Source: a bacterium UBP6_UBA1177 (lineage in GTDB: Bacteria; UBP6; UBA1177). Taken from it: 27,719 bases of DNA. The stretch spans positions 1-27,719 of the forward strand of contig DBYV01000019.1 of NCBI GenBank assembly GCA_002310995.1, written 5' to 3'. Below, one piece after another: positions 15,181 to 21,169 of this stretch (positions are counted from its first letter, which is position 1; each line of letters begins with the position of its first letter). A program made the translations under genes and the position numbers. Below the pieces are notes generated by a model. The model did no database searches. It was not told the origin of the DNA and saw only the letters and a list, made by a program, of their open reading frames with translations.

Positions 15181-16124
15181 TGAACAAAATCAAATATTTA
15201 TTTTTTATTTTAGTTGTGTTTTCCGTTACTGCGCTTTCGGCGAAAGAAGAAGCGAAACCGCAGAACAAATTCAGCTTGAACATCCAGTACAGTCAGACTT
15301 CCGGCTTTATTCCGGCAGCCGACATTCTGTGGCACTACACTGCAGATGTTTTCTCTTCTTTGTACGGGAACTACTACATCACGGCGGAAAAGAAGAGCCT
15401 GGAAAAATATGAAAAGAGCAAATATGCCCTTTTTTCGAAGACTTTTGCCGTGGGAGCCGAGATTATCGGGTTTTACGCGGCAAAGCAGCCGGCACTTTTT
15501 GCGGTCAGTGCCGGAGTCGAATACAAACGGATGAAAAACGAAGAGTTCGGCTTTTTCGACATGGAAAATGAAGAATCCGTTACGACCGTAACTTTCGAGA
15601 AAACGATGCTGCTCGATATGATCTTCCCCTTCCTTAAACTCAGGATCGACAAATACACCGAGCGTATCAACAACCGTTTTCTCTTTGTTTTCTACCCGAC
15701 CTACTGCCTTTTCACAGACCAGACGCTTTTCTTCGATCCGCTCTCTCTGCGCGTTTACAATACCGATTCGGTAAAGTGGCAGGTCCCGGCGGTCGAAATT
15801 TCTGACGAAGTCCTTTTCAGTTTTTCTCCTTACGGCGGAATACTTTTAAGCGGCAGTTTTTCCTTCTGCCAGGCGAAATACAAGTTTGCCGTGCTTGATA
15901 AAACAAAATCGGGAAAATACGTTTTCGACAAAGTGGACGTGACCCAGAATTTCCTTGAATACGCCGCAAGCATGTCTTACGTCCTTCCCTTCGAGATCGC
16001 AGGGAAAATACGCCCGAAACTCGGCGTCGGCATTCTCGGTTCGGCAGAATTCAGAAACAACGACGGCACCGAATCGACACACAAAGAGATCGGATACCTC
16101 ATCGTAGCAGGGTTTTATTATTAA
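15177..16124 (+). CDS. Probable outer-membrane beta-barrel protein
   Basis: 315 residues with a signal peptide (hydrophobic core YLFFILVVFSVTALSA) and no lipobox Cys. The mature part has many alternating amphipathic strands (FSLNIQYSQTSG, VFSSLYGNYYIT, FAVSAGVEYKRM, FLFVFYPTYC, GILLSGSFSFCQAKYKF) and ends in an aromatic residue (GFYY), as is typical of barrels recognised by the Bam machinery. The ATG at 15177 overlaps the TGA of the upstream lipoprotein, so the two are translationally coupled and probably work together at the outer membrane. There is no recognised family. A 13-bp perfect inverted repeat follows the stop by 3 bases. Confidence 0.78.
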   Translation: MMNKIKYLFFILVVFSVTALSAKEEAKPQNKFSLNIQYSQTSGFIPAADILWHYTADVFSSLYGNYYITAEKKSLEKYEKSKYALFSKTFAVGAEIIGFYAAKQPALFAVSAGVEYKRMKNEEFGFFDMENEESVTTVTFEKTMLLDMIFPFLKLRIDKYTERINNRFLFVFYPTYCLFTDQTLFFDPLSLRVYNTDSVKWQVPAVEISDEVLFSFSPYGGILLSGSFSFCQAKYKFAVLDKTKSGKYVFDKVDVTQNFLEYAASMSYVLPFEIAGKIRPKLGVGILGSAEFRNNDGTESTHKEIGYLIVAGFYY

Positions 16125-16127
16125 TCG

Positions 16128-16154
16128 GTAGAGACGTTTCTGAAACGTCTCTAC
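16128..16154. repeat. Perfect 13-bp inverted repeat (module A, copy 1) after the barrel gene
   Basis: Arms GTAGAGACGTTTC (16128-16140) and GAAACGTCTCTAC (16142-16154) with one central base, starting 3 bases after a stop codon. No T-run follows, so it is not a standard intrinsic terminator, though it may still stop or stabilise the transcript. Related copies lie near 18284, 19859 and 21429. Confidence 0.75.
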
Positions 16155-16257
16155 ATAATCGGTAAAAAAATCTTCTTACCTCCCCTTTTCTTTCGGCAAA
16201 ACGGAAATAAATAAAAAGGCTGGATTGTTTGTTATGCGTTTTTTTGTGGAGGATGAT

Positions 16258-17274
16258 ATGAAAAACCTGATCAAATTTATGTTTTTGCCGTTGTTTTTGT
16301 TCGTTTCGGCAGTCAGTCTGAACGCCGCCGACATGCGTGATTTCGAGCAGGAACTCATCAAAGTTTCTGAAAAAGCAAAAAAAAGTGTTGCTTCGATCAA
16401 AGTCGAGATAACCGAGCAGCAGAGGATGCGTGACCCGTTTTTTGACTTCTTTTTCGGCAATCCGATGCAGCCGCGCAGCAGAAAGAGCCAGGCTCAGGGC
16501 TCGGGTTTCGTAATCGACGACAAGGAAGGTTTCATCGTAACTAACAACCACGTCGTCCAGAAAGCCGAAAAAATCGAAGTCATGATCGACGGAAGGACTT
16601 TCAGCGCCAAACTTATCGGCACTGACCCGCACACAGATGTCGGCCTCATAAAAATAGAAGAATTCAAAAAAGGAGAGATCCAGGAACTCAAGTTTGCAGA
16701 TTCCGACAAAATCAAGGTCGGAAGTTTTGCCATCGCGATAGGAAACCCGTTCGGCCTTTCCAACAGCGTAACATTCGGAATTGTTTCGGCAAAAGGAAGG
16801 AGCGGAATGCGTGTCACCGACTACGAAGACTTCATCCAGACCGATGCGGCGATAAACCCGGGCAACTCGGGCGGACCGCTGCTGAACATCGAAGGCGAAG
16901 TGATCGGCATGAACACAGCCATCCTTTCGCAGTCAGGCGGATACATGGGGATAGGCCTCGCAGTCCCTGCAAACATGGTCAAGGACATCACACAGCAGCT
17001 CAAAAGCGGCAAAAAGATACAGCGTGCAATGATGGGGATCGTCATTCAGGAACTCAACGACGACATCCGCAGCTACTTTGAGATCGATAAATCCGTGAAC
17101 GGGATCCTTGTTTCCAGCGTAGAAGCGAAAAGCCCGGCGGCAAAAGCGGAACTTCAGCAGTATGACCTCATCACGAAGTTCGACGGCAAGGAAGTCGAAA
17201 ACGTCTCGCAGTTCAGGACAGCAGTCGCATTCAGCCCTTACGGCAAGAAAGATACCGCTCGAAATAATCCGTAA
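16258..17274 (+). CDS. HtrA/Deg-family periplasmic serine protease, frame broken after PDZ1
   Basis: Envelope quality-control protease. ATG at 16258 with GGAGG at 16248-16252; the upstream in-frame ATGs lack a site. Signal peptide (MKNLIKFMFLPLFLFVSAVS...). The trypsin-like domain has the full triad: His98 in VTNNHVV, Asp127 in HTDVGLIKI, Ser204 in NPGNSGGPLL. PDZ1 (about 235-330) follows. After codon AAA at 17248-17250 the protein leaves homology and stops at 17272-17274 (DTARNNP); homology resumes in the next frame, where IPLEIIRNGKP continues the domain. One extra base around 17251 explains this. If the shift is real the product lacks PDZ2 and the end of PDZ1; if it is an assembly error the gene runs intact to 17593. 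Confidence 0.85.
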   Translation: MKNLIKFMFLPLFLFVSAVSLNAADMRDFEQELIKVSEKAKKSVASIKVEITEQQRMRDPFFDFFFGNPMQPRSRKSQAQGSGFVIDDKEGFIVTNNHVVQKAEKIEVMIDGRTFSAKLIGTDPHTDVGLIKIEEFKKGEIQELKFADSDKIKVGSFAIAIGNPFGLSNSVTFGIVSAKGRSGMRVTDYEDFIQTDAAINPGNSGGPLLNIEGEVIGMNTAILSQSGGYMGIGLAVPANMVKDITQQLKSGKKIQRAMMGIVIQELNDDIRSYFEIDKSVNGILVSSVEAKSPAAKAELQQYDLITKFDGKEVENVSQFRTAVAFSPYGKKDTARNNP

Positions 17275-17593
17275 CGGCAAACCGATGAAGCTTGAAGTCG
17301 TCCTCGACAAAGACTACCAGCTTTCGGAAAGTCCGCAGGAAATCGACCAGAAAGTCATGGACGAAATCGGCATCACACTCACCGACAACAAAGGAAAGAT
17401 CACCGTTTCCAACGTCGAGCAGGGATCGCTCGCGCAGTCGGCCGGCATCATGCAGGGAGATGTGATCGTCGCGATCAACAAAAGACGTGTCAAAACCGCG
17501 GCTGAAGCCAACAAGATCATAAATTCGTCAAAGAAACTTCTCTTCACGATCAATAGAAACGGTCGTGATTTCATCGTAGTAATCAACAGATAA
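17252..17593 (+). pseudogene. 3' remainder of the HtrA protease gene (end of PDZ1 and PDZ2) in the +1 frame
   Basis: Starting IPLEIIRNGKPMKLEVVL, this continues PDZ1 exactly where the first frame leaves it, then encodes a complete PDZ2 (about GITLTDNKGKITVSNVEQ through AGIMQGDVIVAINKRRVK to the end at DFIVVINR). There is no ribosome binding site or good start for it as a separate protein. The lack of any further damage in 340 bases argues for either a recent shift or a sequencing/assembly error. It ends 2 nt before the next gene. Confidence 0.8.
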
Positions 17594-17595
17594 CA

Positions 17596-18276
17596 ATGGA
17601 TATACAGCATCACTTCATCGAGCAGGGAAACGGCTTTCCTCTGATCCTTCTTCACGGAAACGGAGAGGATTCCACCTATTTCGAAAACCAGATAAGCGCT
17701 TTCTCTCCGCTCTATCACGTCTATGCGATAGACACGAGAGGACACGGAAAGACTGCAAGAGGCTCTTCCCCCTTTACCATAAGGCAGTTTGCGGATGATC
17801 TCGCCGGATTTATGACGAGCCGACATATTGAAAAGGCAGATATTTTAGGCTTTTCCGACGGAGCAAATATCGCTATGATCTTTGCGCTCAAATACCCTGC
17901 TCTTGTGAACAAACTCATACTGAACGGAGGTAATCTCGATGCTCGCGGAGTAAAGCTTATGACGCAGCTCCCGATCGAGATCGGCTACAGAATAGCGCGG
18001 CTTTTCGCCGGCAGAAGCGACTCAGCAAAAGCAAAGGCTGAAGTGCTCGGTCTGATGGTAAACGACCCGAACATCAAGCCTGAAGAACTCACTGCGATCA
18101 AAGCCCCGACACTTGTCATCGCCGGAACTGACGACATGATAAAAGGATCCCACACGAAACTTATCGCGGCAAATATCCCCAATGCCGAACTTTTCTTCAT
18201 CAAAGGCGACCACTTCATCGCCAGCAGAAATCCGGCAGAATTCAATCAGAAAGTGCTTGAATTTTTACAGAAATAA
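17596..18276 (+). CDS. Alpha/beta hydrolase
   Basis: 226 residues, compact alpha/beta-hydrolase fold. The oxyanion-hole motif is LLHGNGEDS (18-26), the nucleophile elbow GFSDG (Ser87), the acid most likely Asp180 in AGTDDMI, and the base His206 in KGDHF. AIDTRGHGKT is the typical strand-4 loop. The cap is short (about residues 112-160). No signal peptide, so cytoplasmic. The ATG comes 2 nt after the HtrA stop without a visible Shine-Dalgarno, so translation probably depends on ribosomes finishing the HtrA gene; an HtrA frameshift could therefore lower its expression. Substrate not predictable (esterase, lactonase or haloperoxidase-like). Confidence 0.9.
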   Translation: MDIQHHFIEQGNGFPLILLHGNGEDSTYFENQISAFSPLYHVYAIDTRGHGKTARGSSPFTIRQFADDLAGFMTSRHIEKADILGFSDGANIAMIFALKYPALVNKLILNGGNLDARGVKLMTQLPIEIGYRIARLFAGRSDSAKAKAEVLGLMVNDPNIKPEELTAIKAPTLVIAGTDDMIKGSHTKLIAANIPNAELFFIKGDHFIASRNPAEFNQKVLEFLQK

Positions 18277-18280
18277 TCCC

Positions 18281-18405
18281 GTAGAGACGTGACCTGACAC
18301 GTCTCAGACATCATTCCGGACCTCTCCATCACTGCGTGACACCTCTCCTACTTCAGGAGAGGCTGTTTCAGGGGAGCCTTGACGAGGGCGTGTGGTTTCA
18401 GACCA
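18281..18405 (+). repeat. Dispersed repeat block 1: module A hairpin plus module C
   Basis: Module A copy 2 has arms GAGACGTG (18284-18291) and CACGTCTC (18298-18305), right after the hydrolase stop. Module C follows (about 18320-18375): gacctctccatcactgcgtg, then a cctctcctacttcaggagagg hairpin region, then gacgagggcgtgtg (from about 18382), also present near 6956. No coding content. The following 18406-18488 is AT-rich leader-like DNA before the promoter. Confidence 0.6.
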
Positions 18406-18488
18406 GATCCGTAATAAATTCGGATGGGTTACTAAAGGTGTAAAGCAACATGTTTTTATTCGATTTTAAATTTATTTCAAAATTTTTA

Positions 18489-18516
18489 TTGACAAATCTT
18501 TTTATTGCATTATATT
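18489..18516 (+). promoter_or_regulatory. Strong predicted promoter of the orphan type III antitoxin RNA
   Basis: Perfect TTGACA (18489-18494), 16-base spacer, TATATT (18511-18516). The upstream DNA is very AT-rich. The same box quality and the same 16-base spacer are found at the intact ToxIN-like locus on the other strand (19716-19743). Confidence 0.7.
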
Positions 18517-18522
18517 ACCACT

Positions 18523-18593
18523 CAAGGATGTCGCGCCTTTGACTGCGAACTTTATACGGCCGGAGCAGTTTTTATTGTTCCGGCATTTTTTTT
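18523..18593 (+). ncRNA. Candidate orphan type III antitoxin RNA (about 71 nt)
   Basis: A transcript beginning about 7 bases after the -10 box would run to a strong terminator. Its body contains TCAAGG (18522-18527) pairing with CCTTTGA (18536-18542, one bulged T). The loop contains TCGC, which can pair with GCGA (18545-18548) just downstream, an H-type pseudoknot as in ToxI-class RNAs. Directly after the terminator lies a relic of the 3' end of a ToxN-like gene, so position and order match a type III toxin-antitoxin locus that has lost its toxin. Only one pseudoknot unit is visible, and no tandem repeat. It may still neutralise a related toxin. Alternatives: an unrelated small RNA or an attenuator. 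Confidence 0.5.
18559..18593 (+). terminator. Intrinsic terminator of the orphan antitoxin RNA
   Basis: Stem GCCGGAGCA (18559-18567) with TGTTCCGGC (18576-18584), one G-T pair, 8-base loop, followed by A and eight Ts (18586-18593). There is no T-run on the other side, so it works for the plus strand. Confidence 0.85.
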
Positions 18594-18600
18594 AGGTTGA

Positions 18601-18681
18601 AATAATGACGGAAAATCGAAATTGAGTCAGCGTTGCAACGACTTCCAGTTGCTGGAAGAAAAATTGAAAGAATATAAATAA
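18601..18681 (+). pseudogene. Relic of the 3' end of a ToxN/AbiQ-like toxin gene
   Basis: The frame 18601-18681 ends with CNDFQLLEEKLKEY before TAA. The intact toxin on the other strand ends with CCDFKLLEEKSKEY; over the 15 positions from RC/FC to EY, 11 are identical. A possible original toxin start survives as ATG at 18605 behind AGG (18594-18596), but that frame stops after six codons. Most of the gene, about 170 codons, has therefore been deleted, leaving promoter, RNA and terminator untouched. There is no functional product. Confidence 0.75.
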
Positions 18682-18683
18682 TT

Positions 18684-19012
18684 TCGTTCCAATTAGCCAC
18701 CAGCTTGGTGGAGAATTTTACACCTTGACCAGGTTCCTGAATGGATTCGGGTGGTTTGTCGGAGCGCGGGCGGCTCGCCCGCATTCTTGTCTCTCACTCC
18801 TTGGCTCGCCCTTGGGGAGAGCTGTCGCATAGCGACTGAGAGGGCCAGGCGGCACAAAGTGCCGGAGCGCGGTGTTCCGTCATATTGAGGCTAAGCCGAA
18901 ACATCTCAGACCTCTCCGTCACTGCGTGACACCTCCCCTGCCTCATGGGAGGCAAGAAGCGGTAGAAACATCTCTGACCTTGAACGGAAACGGGAATTAT
19001 TTTGGTGAGTTA
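18684..19012 (+). repeat. Dispersed repeat block 2 ending in module D copy 1
   Basis: No gene. Several short hairpins occur in series: CCACCA/TGGTGG (about 18699-18713), GCGGGC/GCCCGC (about 18766-18782), CGGCAC/GTGCCG (about 18850-18864). Then come a cgtcatattgaggctaagc fragment (from about 18879) and module C copy 2 (gacctctccgtcactgcgtg onward, about 18908-18955). The block closes with module D (18976-19012: gaccttgaacggaaacggg then aattattttggtgagtta), which recurs almost exactly at 19943-19979 and 21495-21531. Confidence 0.65.
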
Positions 19013-19025
19013 TTGTCGCAGGTTT

Positions 19026-19607
19026 CTATGATTTAGTGTTGTATTCCTTGCTCTTTTCTTCAAGGAGTTTGAAATCACAACAGAATTTCGCGATTTTGCC
19101 GGTGGAAACCTGCTTGTCGTAAAGTTTGTTGGCTTTTTGGATTACGAGAGGCAGAATTTTAATGCAGAATGCGAATTCTTTGTTCATTAGGTTTTTATAA
19201 TTTCGTGTTTCAACGGAATCTTCAGGGTTTGTCGTCAAATCGACCCGTGTGTATAAACCTTCTTTGATCGGGAGCATTTTCTTTAAGTCTATGACAGAAA
19301 AAATCTGTTCTATTGTTCCATCGGAAATTTCTTTATAAACGGCATTCTTTGATAGTGGTTTTTTATTACTGATTTCATAAATCAAAAATCTGTCCGTCTC
19401 CACATTGTTCCAATATTTGTGTTTTTCCTTGGCTGAGGAAAGAGGGATAACATATTGATTTTCATCCTCGTTTATCAAAATTCCGATATAAGGTTTGTTG
19501 TCGTAGCCGATAGGTCTGTAGTAAACTTCCGGGCAGTGTTCATGCAGATATTTCAAATAATCCTGATCGATATTGACGAAAGTGAGTTTATCTTTCAGTG
19601 AAAACAC
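19026..19607 (-). CDS. ToxN/AbiQ-family endoribonuclease toxin of a type III toxin-antitoxin system
   Basis: 193 residues. ToxN-type toxins cut mRNA and process their own antitoxin RNA into pseudoknot units that inhibit them; several act as abortive-infection phage defence. Family features: N-terminal DYLKYLHE helix (16-23), PYIGILI strand (39-45), the active-site-like YVIPLSSAKEKH segment (52-63, matching the L-T/S-S-x-K stretch of ToxN), a middle KKMLPI...VDL block and the C-terminal CCDFKLLEEKSKEY. Start is GTG (19605-19607) with AGGGG four bases upstream, 10 bases after the T-tract of a terminator. This promoter - RNA - terminator - toxin order is the type III signature and limits toxin expression to read-through. 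Second, degraded copy at 18489-18681. Confidence 0.85.
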   Translation of the reverse strand: MFSLKDKLTFVNIDQDYLKYLHEHCPEVYYRPIGYDNKPYIGILINEDENQYVIPLSSAKEKHKYWNNVETDRFLIYEISNKKPLSKNAVYKEISDGTIEQIFSVIDLKKMLPIKEGLYTRVDLTTNPEDSVETRNYKNLMNKEFAFCIKILPLVIQKANKLYDKQVSTGKIAKFCCDFKLLEEKSKEYNTKS

Positions 19608-19616
19608 AATACCCCT

Positions 19617-19652
19617 AAAAAAAATTAAGACCGCCCACTTTCGCGGACGGCC
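19617..19652 (-). terminator. Intrinsic terminator between antitoxin RNA and toxin gene
   Basis: On the minus strand GGCCGTCCGC (19643-19652) pairs with GTGGGCGGTC (19629-19638) over ten positions (three G-T pairs) around a GAAA tetraloop, then TTAATTTTTTTT (19617-19628). A very stable terminator directly ahead of the toxin's ribosome binding site. Confidence 0.9.
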
Positions 19653-19709
19653 TTTCTTTAAAGCTCATCTCTTTACGGATTTAAACCGAAGGTTAATGGA
19701 GACCTTCGA
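19617..19709 (-). ncRNA. Candidate type III antitoxin RNA (ToxI-like), about 93 nt
   Basis: Lies between a strong promoter and the terminator in front of the ToxN-like gene. After the start near 19709 the RNA can form a perfect 7-bp hairpin CGAAGGT/ACCTTCG (arms 19702-19708 and 19687-19693) with an 8-base loop. A TCTC at the top of the stem and loop can pair with GAGA downstream (19672-19675), giving an H-type pseudoknot. Known type III antitoxins carry about 2 to 6 tandem repeats; here only one pseudoknot-size unit is visible, with at most a weak echo (GTTTAAAT / CTTTAAAG). The folding is by eye. Confidence 0.6.
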
Positions 19710-19715
19710 CCAAGA

Positions 19716-19743
19716 AGTATAGAGATGAAAATAAAAATGTCAA
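19716..19743 (-). promoter_or_regulatory. Strong predicted promoter of the type III antitoxin-toxin locus
   Basis: On the minus strand, a perfect TTGACA (19738-19743), 16-base spacer, TATACT (19716-19721; 5/6). AT-rich upstream DNA (19744-19795) could act as an UP element. High antitoxin output is expected for such systems. Confidence 0.75.
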
Positions 19744-19804
19744 GAGAAAATAAAAATTTTTTCTAATTTAATTTTTATTTTTCTTAAATGCGTTTGCAGC
19801 AGTT

Positions 19805-19979
19805 CCGACCCCTCTGTCTGCGACATCTCCCCTGCATCAGGGGCGCCTAAAATCGGTAGAGGCGTTTCCTGAAACGTCTCGCGAAATCAGAAAAAATAGG
19901 TGTTCGTCTAACTCGTCATGTTGAGCAACGCGAAACATCTCAGACCTTGAATGGAAACGGGAATTATTTTAGGGAGTTA
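19805..19979 (+). repeat. Dispersed repeat block 3 (modules C, A, B, D)
   Basis: Module C copy 3 (cgacccctctgtctgcgaca to about 19847); module A copy 3 (GAGGCGTTTC 19859-19868 / GAAACGTCTC 19871-19880); gcgaaatcagaaaaa; module B cgtcatgttgagcaacgcga with aacatctcag (19916-19943); module D copy 2 (19943-19979). The order A - spacer - D is shared with the block at 21426-21531. No gene here. Confidence 0.7.
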
Positions 19980-19995
19980 GCTTGCAGAGGTATTG

Positions 19996-20085
19996 CTAAT
20001 TGTGCAGTCTGAAACTGCACAATTTGGTTACTTCGGAAATAATCGAACGAACTTCTTCAAATGATTTCTGAATCATGATTTCCAT
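19996..20085 (-). CDS. 29-residue mini-gene or truncated 5' gene end
   Basis: ATG at 20083-20085 has a strong GGAGG (20094-20098) with an 8-base spacer. It codes for MEIMIQKSFEEVRSIISE followed by VTKLCSFRLHN and a TAG, the last part lying inside an 11-bp inverted repeat. The first 21 residues look like a normal amphipathic N-terminal helix of a larger cytoplasmic protein. It starts 47 nt after the AlbA_2-like relic ends, so I think it is the remaining 5' end of a gene cut by the repeat block, though a genuine small protein cannot be excluded. Confidence 0.35.
   Translation of the reverse strand: MEIMIQKSFEEVRSIISEVTKLCSFRLHN
19998..20024. repeat. Perfect 11-bp inverted repeat next to module D copy 2
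   Basis: AATTGTGCAGT (19998-20008), CTGAA loop, ACTGCACAATT (20014-20024). Lies 18 bases beyond module D, at a similar place to the palindromes after module D copy 3. Confidence 0.7.
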
Positions 20086-20132
20086 TTATATTTCCTCCAA
20101 GCGTTTATGGTGGTCATTGGTTTTGCTCCGTT

Positions 20133-20575
20133 TTATTTCGTAATTTCTAGAATTTCCCTTTTTAAAGCCAAACCTTTCGCCGTTAAGCGATACTTCTGCG
20201 TAGGACTGTTCGGAGAATCCGGTTGCGTCAATTCTATAAAACCACCTTCCAGAGCTGGGGAAGTATACTTTTCTGAAAAATTTCTCAAACCTTTCAAGTT
20301 TAGCAATTCCACTAATTCTTTTTTACTTTTTTCCCCATCTAAAACAAGAATCAGCGATTTTACTTGTTCCTTTACTTGTTCCTTTACAGGGTCGTTTCTA
20401 TGCGAAATGAATTCTTCTTTTTGTTTTCTATCCAATTCGAAGACTTCAGAAAGCGGTAAATCTTCATTCAGGAGCCGCCTGGTATAGTTTATATCCAGGA
20501 TTTTGCCATAAAGTTTCATGCGTACTTCGTGATTTGAAAAATCATAATCGGGCAAAGGAAAACATCTCTTTTTCT
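20133..20575 (-). pseudogene. C-terminal relic of an AlbA_2 / RecG-like ATP-binding protein
   Basis: Homology begins near FPLPDYDFSNHEVRMKLYG and includes YGKILDINYTRRLL...VFELDRKQK, the conserved block near the end of the AlbA_2 (Schlafen-like)/HATPase proteins often annotated as RecG-like transcriptional regulators. A winged-helix C-terminus follows (about 20143-20370: KKELVELLNLKGLRNFSEKY, then GGFIELTQPDSPNSPTQKYR). A tandem VKEQVKEQVK lies between. The AlbA_2 and ATPase domains (over 300 residues) are missing. The frame stays open to 20714, but upstream of about 20575 it only shadows the Abi gene in another frame. Probably the product of a deletion joining it to the Abi gene. Confidence 0.7.
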
Positions 20576-21169
20576 GTGCATGAAACTTTTCAATAATTCC
20601 GCTCCTTTTTTTCGAAGCCCGAAAGAATCCGCAACCGCACTTTGTATTTTTAATTCCGAAATTGAATACAGAAACGAAATATCGGATATGGTCAATAAAT
20701 CCACATAAGCTCATAGCGGAATCTGATCCTGATGCAAATCTTCAATAAAATGCTTTAGATACGGCTCATGCGGAAGACGTGCTGCTTTTTGTTTTTCTGC
20801 CTTTGCAATTATTTCGCGATACTTGACCTGATCCGAAAAATGCGCTGAATCCAAATAACCTGTAGCTCCGTAACATTTTGTAAATTCGTATGAATAAAGA
20901 GATTTCACGGCAACTTCTATTAGCTCGATATAACGCAGTAAAATATGCCTGAGTGCATGGTCAAAATCATAAATATCGACAATATTCTGAAATGTCGCGC
21001 CTTGATTGAACACATCGTGAGAACGCAAAGTCAAAGAATAACCGCTGATTCTGTAGTAATTATTACGCAAAAGAAAATCCGAAGCTCTTTTTTCATCGGG
21101 AATATCAAGACCCCGTCTTTTCAGAATCCCGATTTGTTCTTCGATTGTTTTGAATTCTTTAGATACCAT
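20570..21169 (-). pseudogene. Abi_2 (AbiD/AbiF-like) abortive-infection gene, nonsense mutation and 3' truncation
   Basis: The start ATG at 21167-21169 is chosen because family members begin at SKEFKTIEEQIGILKRRG. The Abi_2 signature is clear: GLDIPDEKRASDFLLRNNYY, RISGYSL, DFDHALRHILLRYIELIEV. A TGA at 20711-20713 stops the frame after DQIPL. The same frame continues for 65 codons with AYVDLLTISDISFLYSISEL and matches the family's lPlWvlvellsfG block, the TGA sitting where Trp is expected. Similarity ends near 20575, where AlbA_2-like sequence begins in another frame; the family is about 300 residues. Abi_2 proteins act in phage exclusion; this copy is most likely inactive. Confidence 0.75.

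Noticed and set aside
16128..16154. Intrinsic terminator of the lipoprotein-barrel operon
   Set aside because: The hairpin is perfect but no T-run follows on either strand, and copies occur elsewhere as part of repeat blocks.
18523..18593. tRNA, 4.5S RNA or 6S RNA
   Set aside because: No cloverleaf or CCA end, no GNAR-type SRP loop, and far too short for 6S RNA.
18572..18784. 70-codon minus-strand frame over the toxin relic and hairpins
   Set aside because: It runs antisense through the terminator and relic, has no ribosome binding site, and encodes low-complexity, Arg/Pro-rich text.
20711..20713. TGA decoded as tryptophan in this organism
   Set aside because: TGA ends well-supported genes elsewhere in the window and TGG is the ordinary Trp codon; a nonsense mutation is simpler.
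20576..20714. 5' part of the open frame 20133-20714, with an ATGA overlap with the Abi gene
   Set aside because: The first about 46 residues are a shadow of the Abi frame, which continues through the TGA; only the part below about 20575 has family similarity.
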